Origin: Botryococcus braunii
Taxonomy: Eukaryota > Chlorophyta > Trebouxiophyceae
Length of the DNA stretch: 30,000 nt
Direction: 5' to 3'
Assembly: GCA_002005505.1 (NCBI GenBank)
Contig: KV908388.1
Location: 50,001 to 80,000 of the forward strand
Under the pieces are notes generated by a model. That model was given only the letters and a program-made list of their open reading frames with translations, did no database searches and was not told the origin of the DNA. This document shows, in pieces, positions 1 through 11,648 of this stretch (positions are counted from its first letter, which is position 1; each line of letters starts with the position of its first letter). The translations under genes were made by a program, and so were the position numbers.

Positions 1-13
1 CCGGGGGAAAGGG

Positions 14-110
14 GGACCAACGCACCCACCGAAACCCCTCACAGTGCAGCCGCACTGAAAACTGCGTTATCACCCGAGGTGCATGGGGGCCTACCCACAA
101 ATCAGCGTCC
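14..110. repeat. dispersed repeat segment, copy 1
   Basis: This stretch matches 5307-5406 in the same orientation, sharing the run GCACCCACCGAAACCCCTCA and most of the following 70 bases with scattered substitutions. At 5307 it is followed by sequence that also occurs at 3537. It therefore appears to be part of a multi-copy non-coding family that travels with fragments of the ankyrin-type gene. No open frame is shared between the copies. Confidence 0.7.
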
Positions 111-269
111 GCCAAAGAAGATTTGAGTGACCATCCAAAAGCGATGAATTAATGGGAAATAGGACAAGAAAGACCCCCCCCCTCTCTGCCCACTGGACCA
201 CGAAGGTCGGTGAGCCGATGTTTGTCGCCCTGAACATGGCTGAAACATCGAGCCCACAACAGCTTGAAG

Positions 270-1603
270 CTAAGGAGCTTGCGATTGCCAGGGAGCCTCG
301 GAATCGATGAGGTGTGCCTGGAAGGCAATGCGCTCCCGCAGGTCTGAGGGCAGCCCAGCCATTGCGGCCCACAGGGCCAGCAACCGTGGATGACCTCTCC
401 CCTGGGCCGGCCTCGCCGCCTTGAAGAAGACTCCCGCCAGTACAGCGGCCCTCTCCCGCCTCACCGCAACCAACTCGTCAAGCGGGGCGGGCAAGCCCTG
501 CTTCAATTTCCGCCCTAGGTACAGTACCATCTGCCACTTCACGCGGTCACTCCACAGTCCTTCATCTTCCACCAGCCAGTGCGCCAGTTTTTTTGGCCGT
601 GGACTCCAGCAACGGGGTGGCCCATGCAGGAACCATGTGATCGCACACGTACCGCAGCACCGCCAGGGTCGGTCCAGGAGAGACCTTCCACAAGATGCCA
701 GCAAAGGCTCCTCCCGAAGGCCGCCTGCACTCCTTTGGGAAGCCGACTACGCGGGCATACTCATGGAGACACCTCAGGCACCCCAGCCAGTCGGGGCTCA
801 TCTCCCTATCGACCCGAGAGGGCTTGCAGCTGGAAACAATCACAGCCCTGACTGTCGAGGCGTCCCAAGGGGCCCCATTGTTGAGCGCCCACCGCAGGGC
901 GCCCACGTCGCCACCCCCGGCCGCGGCTCTGGTTGTCCGAATGGTGAAGGGAACGCCCAGCTCCCGCATATGCTGCAACATGTCCTCGCCCCCCCCGGCT
1001 AGGAAAGTTGTCAGCCAGGAGCTGTGCATCGGGCACTCCGCTTCGACTGACAGCAAGCAACCAGCATAACCGCCCACGGGCCGCATGACGCGAAAATCCT
1101 CCGTACTTTACGACGTACACGCCTGGGTGGTCGCTGGCATCACGGGATCTGTGCTGTTCGTATCCCAATTCATACAACAGCTGCATACATTTCAGACTGC
1201 CTCTAGCAATCGATTCACGCATTGCATCGTCCCAGTGCCGGATCCGCAACCGCTCAAAGCAGTACCGCATGACCTCGGGCCGTCCTGCAGACTCAACCAT
1301 ATCTTTGCCATCGGCGCTCCACTCGCAGCCGCAGCGCTGCAGAAACTCCAAGCAGGCCACCTGGGCCTCCGGCTTGGCTTTACTCTGGCACACTGCGCTC
1401 ATCGGCGAATCCCGGCGCACCAGACCAGGGTACATATTCAGGAGATACTTCAGGCATTCCAGTTGGGCTCCCTGAGCTGCCCCACGAGCTGCATTTCTCA
1501 CATCCAAGCAGCCCGCCCTGCTTCCCACTGGCATCAGTGAATTCTTGAACGTCAATCTTCCAAGCCAGGTCCCCCTCGACTTAGATACCTCAAACACACA
1601 CAT
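270..1603 (-). pseudogene. ankyrin-type repeat protein gene, 3' part, two frameshifts
   Basis: On the minus strand an open frame starts with ATG at 1603 and reads protein resembling degenerate ankyrin units, for example LECLKYLLNMYP and LKCMQLLYELGYE. Near 1086-1100 sensible protein moves to the next frame, with the clearest ankyrin-like unit there (TTRAAAGGGDVGALRWALNN followed by GAPWD). Near the seven-T run at 588-594 it moves again and continues to a stop at 270 through VLYLGRKLKQG and LWAAMAGLPSDLRERIAFQ. Ankyrin repeats are protein-binding scaffolds; no partner can be inferred. The shifts could be real decay, short unrecognised introns, or assembly error at homopolymers. The last segment recurs, truncated and inverted, at 3672-3868 and for about 35 bases at 5567, so this is a duplicated family. 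Confidence is good that it is ankyrin-like and moderate that it is a pseudogene. Confidence 0.6.
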
Positions 1604-1626
1604 TTTTGGGGGTGAAATATCCCCTT

Positions 1627-1682
1627 ACCCCCCCCCCCCCCCAAAAAAAAAAAAAAGAAGAAGAAAAAAAAGAAAAAGGAAA
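1627..1682. repeat. poly-C / poly-A homopolymer tract
   Basis: Fifteen C followed by fourteen A and an A/G-rich tail. It lies between the two coding parts of the ankyrin-type gene (1604-1849). On the minus strand it reads as a T-run followed by a G-run, so it could be part of an intron. No clear donor and acceptor pair was identified. Confidence 0.85.
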
Positions 1683-1849
1683 AACACATTCTCAAATTCT
1701 GATGTTCTCCAACAAATCCAAAAAAGGACACCTACTTCCTCTAACACCTCACTTTCGCTCCTTTCTCCCACACAGTAACACAAGCACAAACCCTCATACA
1801 CTCCTCAAGAACAGACAAATGAACACTTCAAACAAAATGAACAGTTATT

Positions 1850-2698
1850 CTAGAAGTATCCAAATAAGCAGCACCGCTCTAAGTCACTTTCTGCCGCGCA
1901 CTTTTGTAAAGTCTGGAGGCAGTTCAGGTCTCCCCTACTTGCGATGGATTCAGCAAAATCAAGGCTCACACCCGATTTCCCATACCAGCCCAAAAGAGCC
2001 CCCAGGCATGCTGCATGGCCCCTGCGTTTAGCAAGGTCACACATAATGCGACAATATACACCCTCATGACGCCCTCGCACGTTGTTAGAGAGAGCCCCAT
2101 TTTGGAGCTGCGCGGCAGAGTGGGCAGCCATCAGCAGGAGAAGGTCGCCAGAGCATGCCGCAAACTTCAACGCGGTCAGGTCGCAAGGGCATCCCCAACT
2201 TGCGGCAAGGGCAAGGAAAGCTGCATTACCCTCCAGGGCCGCGAGCCGGCAAATCTATACAGAGCGGCATCCCGCCTCAAGCAGTGCCTCCAAGCACTCC
2301 GGCGTGGCCTTCCGCATGGCGTATCGGTATAGATCCAGCTCCAGCAAGAAGCTGCTCTCCGACGTGCAGACCTCTGAGATGAGCCTGTCCTTCTCTCCCA
2401 GGTCGTGCCTCTCCATGACTTGACGCAAGTCGACCGTATCCCGTGTCTGCCAGTTGGACGCTGCGTCGATGCTGGAGGGCCAACCCCTTGCAAACAGCCA
2501 AGACAGCGTGGGCTTGTGGCCTGCCCTGCAGGTTGTGATTGCGGCTTGCCAAACCTCCAGCCTGCGGAGTTCCCCTGCCGCGGCTCTGTCGGGACTGCCC
2601 AGCGGTAGGAAGCGCCCCGCCTCCGCCAGGCCCTGCAGGCATTGTGTGTGACCTGCCCTTGCTGCATCCAGGTGGTCTCCGCAACACTGGCCAGGCAC
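1850..2698 (-). pseudogene. ankyrin-type repeat protein gene, 5' part, internal TAG
   Basis: A minus-strand frame from ATG 2698 encodes ankyrin-like units (AARAGHTQCLQGLAEAGRF, CLEALLEAGC) down to a TAG at 2257-2255. The same frame then stays open and repeat-like to 1850 (AAFLALAASWGCPCDLTALK, HAACLGALLGWYG, LNCLQTLQKCAAES). It is in the same frame as the ATG at 1603, so both parts probably come from one gene separated by 1604-1849, perhaps an intron. The upstream end runs into the giant CT/CA tract at 2784, so no promoter or upstream exon can be recognised. The single in-frame TAG within otherwise coherent repeats is the main sign of inactivation. Confidence 0.55.
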
Positions 2699-2782
2699 AC
2701 GACAACTTCAGGTCGGACAAAGCTCTCAGTAAGCAGCAAAAGTGTTGCTCAAAGTCATTGACTACCCCTTTCGGCAATGTTT

Positions 2783-3279
<497 letters not shown>

Positions 3280-3536
3280 CCGAATAGCAACATAAAACTG
3301 CAAAGGAAAATCATACAGACCAAGAGCCGTTCAGCTCCCACCGGGTGTCCTGCGCAGAGTATGGACTTCAGAGTGCTTCGGAAAAGTAAGATGGGGGCGG
3401 ATTTCCTGAACTCCTACCCTTATACTCCCGGCTGTGTGACTCCGTGGCAATAATCTCAGAGTCTGAGACGTACTATGGAGTCCCTAGCAGCAGGGGCAAG
3501 TTCCTGCCAGGACGACCAAGTAGGCCTAGCTGATTA

Positions 3537-3709
3537 ACGAGTCCCTAGGAGGCCATATCAGGGACCCTCCCTCCCTTTGCAAGAAGGCCGATCCAAGTTG
3601 GACACGTGACATTCACGGCATGGCACACAGGGCTGTGGGACGTGAAGGACAGCAGAGTGACGCCGTAAAGTGGTAGATGGTGCTGTACCTGGGGCGGAAG
3701 CTAAAGCAG
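3537..3709 (+). repeat. dispersed repeat segment (shared with 5414-5603)
   Basis: It matches 5414-5603 in the same orientation, including the runs ATCAGGGACCCTCCCTC, GGCCGATCCAAGTTGGACAC and TGGTAGATGGTGCTGTACCT. The copy at 5414 has about 20 extra bases after the GTGGGA motif. The last part is homologous to the minus-strand ankyrin-type gene at about 520-550, so the unit is a chimera of non-coding sequence and a gene fragment. Confidence 0.75.
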
Positions 3710-3868
3710 GGCTTGCTGCCGCCCCCCCCCCCCCCCGGGCGGACTCGGCGAGTTGGTTGCGGTGAGGCGGGAGAGGGCCACTGCACTGGCGGGAGTCTTC
3801 TTCAAGGCGGGAAGGCTGGACCACGGGGGAAGTCATCCCCAATTTCTGGCCCTGTGGGGCGCAATTGC
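3672..3868 (+). pseudogene. truncated inverted copy of the ankyrin-type gene 3' end
   Basis: The plus strand here is a diverged copy of the minus strand at about 354-546. It begins with the same VLYLGRKLKQG-encoding sequence, is interrupted by a run of fifteen or more C, and continues through sequence matching GCGGGAGTCTTCTTCAAGGC. The C-run and substitutions break the frame and no start or upstream repeats are present. It is a gene fragment and not a working gene. Confidence 0.7.
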
Positions 3869-3870
3869 CG

Positions 3871-4111
3871 TTTCACTTATGTAAGTGTTGACAGTGTGGA
3901 AGATAGCAGTGTATATGCTGAACAAACGTTGCAAAGGTCATTGAAGACAGTGTCCATCATATGCCTGCCCATGCAAGTCAAGGGTGTTCAAAATGCGGTT
4001 GAAAAGTTCCGTAGGACACGTTCACAGTCCACAGTATAAAGGAAGACAAACAACGAGTGCTGTAAAGGACTGTCGTTTACAGCACACTTATTTCTCTTAA
4101 AGGCAGTTTGC
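3871..4111. other. no recognised feature
   Basis: About 240 bases with no credible coding frame, RNA gene or repeat recognised. Confidence 0.5.
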
Positions 4112-4384
4112 CTGAAGTATCGAATACTGACAGGAGAGACTGCCTAATTCCAGCCCACACCTTGCTGAAGATTGCACAAGTTGTAATGCTAATTAGATTA
4201 TAATCACACACCTCTGAGTGCGTCACCAAACCATTAGAGAAAAAACAACCACGCTCAAAAAGTGAGATCCACATAGCACAAGAACAAGTAGATGCTTTAA
4301 TAATACTGACTCTAGTGACCACCCGGGCCCGGGCCTGATTGAGGAAAGCCCATCTAGACAGTCGACTGTGTAGACGTCTCCAGG
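4112..4384 (-). repeat. dispersed repeat, inverted copy A
   Basis: The reverse complement of this 273-bp stretch matches the plus strand at 5605-5736 and then 6172-6296. Shared blocks include CTGGAGACGTCTACACA, GCATCTACTTGTTCT and AAGGTGTGGGCTGGAATTAG. This copy is continuous, whereas the other is split by about 435 bp. Divergence between the copies is substantial, so the duplication is old. Confidence 0.75.
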
Positions 4385-5306
4385 CATCCGTAACATCTGT
4401 AGCTGTTGTACAAGCTCCTGATAACGTCAACCCACAGTGAAAGCTCATGTGCGTCGACTACCAACAATGATACGGTGCGCATCAGCATTCCGCATCTCAT
4501 CAAGAAAGGTCAAATCTGTCCCAGGTTTGGGACGGCATTATGATTTGGAAGTCAGCATGGAAGGCATAAAACGCAGAGTACTTCCACAGAACCAAAGGTT
4601 CTAAAGATGTGAATCACAACCGGTAATCAGCTGAAAGAACTGTCCATACAGTAAAGAATGCTCGTGCATGGTGGCAACTTAAGTTTAAGTTTAAGTGGCA
4701 AGTTAAGTTTAAGCTTAGCTGTTTGCAATGTACAAGCTTGTACAACCCTTAAGGAGCGACAGCTCACACATGCACAACATATGATATGAAGAGATATTTT
4801 TTAAACTTATTCGAAAGGTACAATCTAGGGGCACTCCCGTTCATTACAGGCGGTGTGTGCTCCAAATGATCTCGTCAATCCTACAGGTAGCTATCAGCAG
4901 CATAGACAGCAGCGGGGCCAAGCCAGTGGCCTTCCAAAGAAGCTGACATACTTCACAGACTATGGACATGTGATGCACCACATCGAGTCCACAGCATTTC
5001 ACCCGCATCTGTTGTGGGACACATGCCAGCGTTGCTGCACACCTTGCCCACGACCTAAACGGGTGAAACTTCCAAATAAAAATCTCCAGTCCCTTGAAAC
5101 AAACGAACCGAGTTAAGTGCGTCAAGAGTAGGCGGAAGCTACACCACTCCACAACTTCGCTCCGGCACTATGTAAGAAAATGCAGAGAGAACCTAGCGTC
5201 CTACCTACTGCGTCTGACTGCAACTTCAGCGCAGAATTACATGCCAATAAAAACCATTCTGCAGTGCTGGAACAGAAGTCTCCGTTGATCCCCCCCTCTT
5301 GCGTGC
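4385..5306. other. non-coding interval
   Basis: No convincing gene is seen. Short frames here lack repeat, domain or codon signals. A small iterated motif, TTAAGTTTAAG and variants, occurs four times around 4679-4715. Confidence 0.5.
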
Positions 5307-5603
5307 GTGGGGGAACCCACGCACCCACCGAAACCCCTCACAGCGCTGCCGCAGTGAAAACTGCCTTCCTATTGCTCGAGGTACGTGGGGCCTGGCCACA
5401 AATCACTGACAAGGGAGTCCCTCCGAGACCTATCAGGGACCCTCCCTCTAATTGGAAGGAGGCCGATCCAAGTTGGACACGTGACATTTACGGCGTGCCA
5501 CACTGGGTTGTGGGAGGTAATTACCTTTTTCCTTTATAAAGGACGGCAGAGTGACCTCGTGAAGTGTGGTAGATGGTGCTGTACCTGGGGCGGAAGCTGA
5601 AGA
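5307..5603 (+). repeat. dispersed repeat, copy 2 (joins both segments)
   Basis: The first 100 bases match 14-110 and bases from 5414 match 3537-3709, so this copy shows both segments as one contiguous unit. It ends in the short ankyrin-gene fragment at about 5567-5603 and abuts the next repeat at 5605. Confidence 0.7.
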
Positions 5604-5604
5604 T

Positions 5605-6296
5605 ACCTGGAGACGTCTACACATTCGACTGTGTACATGGCCTTTCCTCGATCGTTTGCCCGGGTGGTCTCTAGGGTCCGTCCTGTTATGCATCTACTTG
5701 TTCTGATGCTGTTTGGAGCTCCCATTTTTGAGCTTGCAAACTAAGGGGGCTATTGTGTGTTGTTCCTGTTGTTATTCTTGTTGATGTTGTTGTGGTTTCT
5801 GCAACTGTACATGTTGCTGCTGCCTGCGTGCGTCCGTGCATGTGTGGGTACACCTGATGCTGCTGCTGCCTGCGTGCGTGCGTGTGTGCATGGGTATGTA
5901 TGTCTAAACGTCCCTGTCCGCTGTGCACGCGTTCATCCGCACCCTTGGAATACCCTGTACCTCCCTGGCCCTCAATGGAAAGCTTAGTTCCGGGGCTCGG
6001 ACATCTAAACATTTTATGCAACGGGTTTGTAACCCCCCTCCCCCGGCCCCCTGAGGTGGGGTGATGTTGTATGCGTTTACGTGTATGGTTACACTATTGT
6101 GTATTACATATGAATGCGTGACATGTAACTATCCCCTGATCGGGTCGACACTGTAGATCCGGATCCGTTATTGTTTTTCTCCAATGGGTTGGTGACGCAT
6201 TAAGAGGTGCGTGATTAGCAGTACAACTCGTGCAATCTTAAGCAAGGTGTGGGCTGGAATTAGGCAGATGTCTACTGTCCGTATTCGATACTTCAG
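5605..6296 (+). repeat. dispersed repeat, copy B, split by ~435 bp
   Basis: Bases 5605-5736 and 6172-6296 together match the reverse complement of 4112-4384. The central part, about 5737-6171, is absent from the other copy and is T/G-rich with GTTGTT, GCTGCTGCCTGCGTGCGT and similar runs. No terminal inverted repeats or clear target-site duplication could be read at its edges, so whether it is an insertion here or a deletion in the other copy is open. Confidence 0.65.
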
Positions 6297-6894
6297 CTGA
6301 CGAAGAGAGATGAAACTGTACCTCATGACTAAATACCGTCACATTAAGCAATATTGTTAACAGAGCCTCATCGTAATCAACAAGCCTCGAGTTGAAGTTG
6401 GTCAGCAATGAGCTGTTTTGGGGGTTCGAATCTCTGTACCGTTACATCACCAGCAAGCTTCTCCCATCCACGTAGGACGTAAAATGCAATTATACATCAC
6501 TAGGACTTAACTCATATTGCACTGGAATAACATCATTACATCACATTGCACTGTAATAACTTCATGAACCAAGTTAGATTGCAATTGTACCAGCTCGTGC
6601 TCTCCTATAAGAACTCGCCGATTGCATAACATACACGCTACCCATGCCAATTCCATCAGAGCTGCATTCCCACTCCTATTCACAGATGCGAGTACGGACC
6701 ACATCCAAGTTATGACCTCAATCAAAAATCATTCACCGATACATCCATTTGGATTGCATCCAACAAGGAAATTACTGTCCCTACCAGTGCCATGTTGCAA
6801 CACGGCACTTGTAGGGACAAAATTTTCCCTGTAACTCCGTATCTGTTGCAACAATTAAGGAAACTACATCAGAGCTCGTGTAACTCCTCACCAT
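6297..6894. other. non-coding interval
   Basis: No gene is supported. A weak direct repeat occurs (ATTGCACTGGAATAAC at about 6515 against ATTGCACTGTAATAAC at about 6546). This interval lies downstream of the minus-strand FKBP gene and could hold part of its 3' region. Confidence 0.5.
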
Positions 6895-7030
6895 CACCTA
6901 CTGAATGCCAATAATTACGTGCTCCCCTCAATGTTCCTGAATACGCGACCTCACAAACACTCACCTACTGAATGCCAATAGATTACTTGCTCCCCACAAA
7001 TATTCCTGATTACGCGCCCCCACAAACACC
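6895..7030. repeat. two direct copies of a 67-bp unit
   Basis: The unit starting CACCTACTGAATGCCAATA at 6895 recurs at 6962 with several substitutions. It sits 40-175 bp beyond the FKBP stop codon on that gene's strand and is probably within its 3' untranslated region. Confidence 0.8.
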
Positions 7031-7069
7031 CGCATAAACATTCGCTCCAGCAGTTCATGACCCTCAGAT

Positions 7070-7645
7070 TCATTCGCAAACGACTGACGAAAACATTGCC
7101 ACCTGCCTGCGGGAGCAGGACTTAACCGCCAAGAGCTCCACGTCGAAGACCTCACATTGCTTGGCGCTGAAGAAGGTGGAGGGACCCACTGGGGGACCCA
7201 GCTCAGGGGGAACCACCAGCCTCCGCTTCCCTCCTACATTCATATCTTTAACTCCCAGTTCAAACCCTACCCCCGCAAACACAGTATTTGAGGACACAAA
7301 CAGAAAAACAGTGTTTTGACCACACAAACACAAACACCGTGTTTGAGGACATAACCCAAAAAAACAATGTTGAATGACACAACACACCACAACCACCCCC
7401 CCTTCCCCAAAGCACAAACACAACCCCCCCCCCCCCTTAACACAAGCACAAGACATACTCGTGCGTGCTCGCACCTGCGCGCACGCATGCACGCAAGCGC
7501 ATGGACAAGCGCGCGCACACGCCTGCCCCCCCTCCCACCCTCCCAGCCCTCTCTCTTGCTCCCCCTCCCGCGCGCACACACTCTCACTCTCTCTCGCCCC
7601 CCCCCTTCTCTCTCCCTCTCTCCTGCACGCACGCGTGCACGCACG

Positions 7646-7680
<35 letters not shown>

Positions 7681-10600
7681 GGGCGTGCGCGCGCGCGCAC
7701 ATGCCCCTGCAAAAGCCCTTGGGTGCATACCAGACAGGTCAATAGGGAGTGGGGAGCGATGAGTTGGGGGTGTTTGGTCTTCTGGAGGAAGCAGTGTGCA
7801 TCTCCACTCCCCCCAGAAGAACAAAAACCTTTCCTCTATCCCAAGCAAGAAAAAATCAGGCTGCGGCAAATTTGGTAGATGGCCTGAATCCGCACCAGGT
7901 ATGAGCCCACGAATGCCCAGACGTGTCTGTGCTGGTCGGCCTTTACGGTAGGAGCTATCAATGATGGCTCCCGACTCATTATAAGCCACATAATTAAACG
8001 TCACCTCCTGCCCATCAACCGGCCGATCACCAGATCCACTCTCGAGTTCCTGTTCCCCCAGACTGGTTCATTGCATCGTTCCGGAAACCCCTTCATCTCA
8101 ATGCTGATGCACAACCTTCACATTCGACAAAGCAATCTCATCTCGACGGATCCAACCCAACTAAAACCTGTGCTCCGGAAGTCAACGGAATGCATGTCCC
8201 CCGGACAGGTCAAAGCCCGTTGCTCAAGAGCCTGGAAACACGCCCATGGAGCTTCGATCTGGAATCAAGAGGACCCATCATCACTATGAGACTCATGAAT
8301 GCGGCATTGAGGGCTTCAAAACTTTGAAGCCCCTATGAGGACCCCCTTTTTTTGTGTGTGGGGGAGGGGCTGACAATGGAATTTCTGCATATTTGGATCC
8401 TGTCACGAGGAATTCACGCAGCTTGAGTTGGGCAAAAACCGCTACTCAGCACAATGCGTGGAGCGGCCTGTCTCACCACCTCAACAGTACAGAGGAAAGC
8501 GCCTCCCTTCTGTGAAACCCGCCCTCTAAACATTCAAGTAAGTTCAAGACATGGAAGGAAACACTGGCTTCTCGGCAAGCAAAGTTCAAGTTAGGAGTTG
8601 CTGAATTCATGGCAAGTCGATGCAAGGCACGTGGAATAAAGTCCGGTAATTTCAAACTTAAAAAACTTCAACGCGAGTGAAGCCAGCAGAGTCACTTCAG
8701 GGCAGGTGTACTCGAGGCAGATGGATTCAAGGCAATTGAATGCAAGGCAAGTTGATTCAAGCCAGGGGAAATCACTGCAAGTGAAGTCAAGGCAAGTGGA
8801 TCCAAGATAGGAACACCGGCAAAGGGACTGTGCGCAAGGGACACCTTGTATATGAGGCCTTGAGAATCTTCAGTGTAACCGTCGGCGAGGACCTTGATAT
8901 CGAAACCCTGACGGACAAAGACCGGAAAGTCGGGCGGGGCCCCGTTCTGCCGCTGCACCCGCAAATTTATTTCCAGCACCTGCGCGCCCCACACCCCCAC
9001 CAGAATCAAAACCAGGTAAGATGTTGGCGTGCGCACTAGTCCCGCTGGGGCTGCTATTCTCAAACCACCCCCCCCCCCCTTTTTCTCCGACTTGCCTTCC
9101 CCGATAGCTTCAACCCCATATCAACTCCAAATTTCAGTGCCATTGCCTCTCCATTTAACACCCCAACGCCCATTTGCACTCCAACCCTTACTTCGACTCT
9201 AAAATCCCTCTCCTTCCCACTCCGCACGCCCCTCTATTCACCCCACCAATCTTCGCTCCCGTCCCTACTCCTTCCTATCTGCCACAACCCGGTCTCCAAT
9301 CCAACTCCCACCCCCTTGGTTGCCGCACCAGCCTCCAATTCCAGCCCCACTACATGCTCACGGCCCCACTCCCCGAGGGAGGACCCACCACTTCCACATC
9401 CGCCGACCCGTACAACTGCCCAAGCAGACGTCCACTGCCAGTGTTGCCTCCAATTTTCAGAAGTCTAAATGAGGTACACTGGATAATGATATGCACCCAC
9501 TGACCCTGTGTCAATGCTTTATCACGCTTGGATACCACAAGATGCAGACTCAAAGAATGGATCTACCCACTAATCATGTGTCATTGTTTTATCACGCTTG
9601 GATACCACAAGATGCAGACTCAAAGAATGGATCTACACACTCATCATGTGTCATTGTTTTATCACGCTTGGCACGACACGATGCAGAATCAGAAGGAATG
9701 GATCTACCCACTAGTTCTGTGGCAATGCTGCATCATGCTTGGTTACCACAAGATGCTGACTGAGAAGGAATGGATCTAGGAGTATCCAGAGGGAGGGAGG
9801 GGCAGAGCGGAACCGAAGGGGACCGACAGCAAGGGGGCTAGAGCAGTTTCTGTTCCCTCGCATGGACGCGCTTGCGCATCCCTCCGCCCGTCCAACCCCC
9901 TCCGTCCGTTCCATCTCTCCCCCCCCCCCATCCCTCTCCCTTCCCCCACCACCTCCCCGCGTAATATCTTTTTCAAATCCTCTCTGTTTCCTTCTGTGAA
10001 TATTTGAAGGATAGGGGGCTGCACGGGGAGGGTTGGGCACACCTGCCTCTCAGACAATGTGAGATCAGTAGTGGTGGGCAGCAAGGTCACCTTCCCGCCT
10101 TCAAAGGCCTCCTGGGGCGCGGCAGCTTCTGCCTCACCCTCCTGCCTCACCACAAACACGCCCGAGTACTTTCTTTTCCGTAACTTCAGGTTGGCCCGTC
10201 TCCAATGTCTGAGCTGCAAAATTTGTTGGAACCGTGTACAATTCTTAGAACTTACCGGCCTTGACTGATCAGTATAACCGGTTTTGGCCTGGGCAATGAC
10301 ATCCCGCTTACAGATGTGTATAAACATATGGCCTTGACTTAGCAATCCCATCATCAGTAATAACCGATTTTGGCCTAGACAGGGACATCCCGTATAAAGA
10401 TGTGCAACTACATGGAATCTCAGGACTTGATGCAAACCCTGATTGAGACCAGAGGAAACGCACCCCAAGGGAGGAAAGGGCAATGCCTGCAGCAATGATG
10501 ATGCGGCGATTGCAGCTAAAAGCTTTGGTTGCAACATCTGCTTGTTCAGATAGGGAAGTGGTTGTCTCCAATGCGCAGCGTAAGGTGGTTGCGTTCTGCG

Positions 10601-10685
10601 CAAGTGAGGAATGCCATGTTCGAGTGTCCCCGTCCAGATGCCCAGAACACTCTGCACTGTCAACGTCCATGCTAAACTGACACAT
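7070..10685 (-). CDS. FKBP20-2: thylakoid-lumen FKBP-type immunophilin, FKBP20-2-like, five exons
   Basis: Exons on the minus strand are 10685-10412, 10213-10170, 8979-8845, 8049-7896 and 7266-7070. All four introns are GT-AG with matching phases, giving 267 codons before TGA. Residues 60-61 are a twin arginine followed by a hydrophobic stretch (62-78) and a possible cleavage site after Ala85, as in Tat-type lumenal transit peptides. Residues about 107-151 (RVQRQNGAPPDFPVFVRQGF and GLIYK) match the region before the FKBP domain in plant FKBP20-2. The FKBP domain is about 167-250 (VTFNYVAYNESG, GGKRRLVVPPELGPPVGPST). Asp182 is kept, but the aromatic pocket is divergent (Trp replaced by Phe204), suggesting weak isomerase activity. 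Cys253 and Cys266 correspond to the redox-active C-terminal pair of plant FKBP20-2, a factor in photosystem II supercomplex accumulation. The start at 10685 is the first in-frame ATG; an upstream start is possible. Confidence 0.92.
7370..7705. repeat. CA/CT/poly-C simple-sequence tract in FKBP intron 4
   Basis: The fourth FKBP intron (7895-7267) is largely simple sequence: a C-run at about 7424-7437, CT-rich blocks at 7575-7622, a CA block at about 7652-7680, and alternating CG/CA stretches. Long frames crossing it are artefacts of the low complexity. Confidence 0.95.
8560..8806. repeat. degenerate short tandem repeat in FKBP intron 3
   Basis: Variants of GGCAAGTGGATTCAA recur at roughly 15-17 base spacing (clearest about 8700-8805) within the third intron (8844-8050). 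No coding potential was seen. Confidence 0.65.
9489..9778. repeat. four-copy ~70-bp minisatellite in FKBP intron 2
   Basis: Four head-to-tail copies have periods of 70, 71 and 72 bp, as read from the recurring GAATGG at 9555, 9625, 9696 and 9768. Each contains TTTATCACGCTTGG or a variant. Copies 1 and 2 are nearly identical and 3 and 4 are more diverged. The array lies inside the second FKBP intron (10169-8980). The repeats are contiguous with no unique spacers, so it is not a CRISPR array. Confidence 0.93.
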
Positions 10686-11648
10686 TAAGTCTCTTTGAGC
10701 GTCCTTCTGCCTACTGTACCAACACACAAGGTTATTGCAGCCACTGATGTTCAACTGGCAGGCCCGGATGGCTAAAGAACTATCGCCAAAGCAAAACACG
10801 CTGTCCGCAGTTGCCAGCCACGTACGCAGTGTAGAGTTACAAAAAAGTTATAAAATAACACGTAAGAAATAAGTATATCCTTTGACAGTGATTAGGCCGA
10901 AGGAAGTGACGGTGTAGTCCATTCCAATAATGAGAAACCATGACCGCACTCCGCTCAACGGAATGCGGGCATCAAACAAAAATTTGGTCGTTTGAGTCGC
11001 AGTAAGCATGTCATGGGTACGCCACTCAGAGCCTCACCGTACAAACGCCCGTTTTGCGAATCGGGAGACTTGACTTGTTTCTTGAGTCGGCCAATACCCG
11101 CATCGGAGGGAAGTCAGTGACCACCCTGGCATGTTAAACAAGCTGCTACTTCAAAAACTTATATCCTATTGTCCGAAAACCTGGTATCCTGAATTCGACA
11201 GCCACTTGTATCGGTCTGCTGAAATCTTCGTTTCAAAAAGATAAGATCGCCGCCAAATCTACACGGCGGATTTCGTTGAAAGAAACAGGCAGTACTGCCA
11301 GGTAGGCCTGCGAAGAAGACGGTACACTGCGCCGCCTGGTTTCAAAAATCTGTGTATTCTAATTTTACATAAGAGGAAATCACATGAATTTCACTTTTCC
11401 CTTTAAAAATCACTGTGCAGCCGTCTTGCGTCGCCGTCTTGCCTGCTGTCAGTCATTACGTGCAGCCACGCCAAGTTGGGTTGCTGGGGTCCGCGGGAGT
11501 GCAGAAGGCCCAGTCCATGCCCTAGACCGCTTGGGTGGTGGAACACCAGGGCAAGGTTCCTCTGATCATGTCGCTGTCACCTCGGACTTCCAGGATGCTT
11601 TAAGAAATCAGCCGCGGGGTAGGACAGAACATCAGCACATACCACTGT
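10686..11648. other. no gene recognised (FKBP upstream region and beyond)
   Basis: This lies upstream of the FKBP start codon and probably contains its promoter and 5' leader. The exon 1 frame is open upstream to at least 10799, but only a GTG is found there. No TATA-like element or other gene could be assigned. The 101-codon plus-strand frame from 11384 has no recognisable features and runs into a repeat. Confidence 0.5.

Noticed and set aside
6415..6465. tRNA-like T-arm GGGGGTTCGAATCTC
   Set aside because: The T-stem does not pair properly and no acceptor, D- or anticodon arm could be folded around it.
7267..8004. 245-codon and overlapping Cys/Arg-rich frames on both strands
   Set aside because: Only the ends match FKBP exons; the middle is intron 4 simple sequence. 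The spliced model explains the conserved parts.
9489..9778. CRISPR-like array
   Set aside because: Four contiguous ~70-bp tandem copies without unique spacers, in a eukaryotic intron: a minisatellite.
10043..10213. Longer exon 2 reading LRHWRRANLKLRKRKYSG and ending at a GT at 10042
   Set aside because: It is in a different phase from exon 1. The 44-bp exon ending at 10170 keeps phase on both sides and matches FKBP20-2 across the junction.
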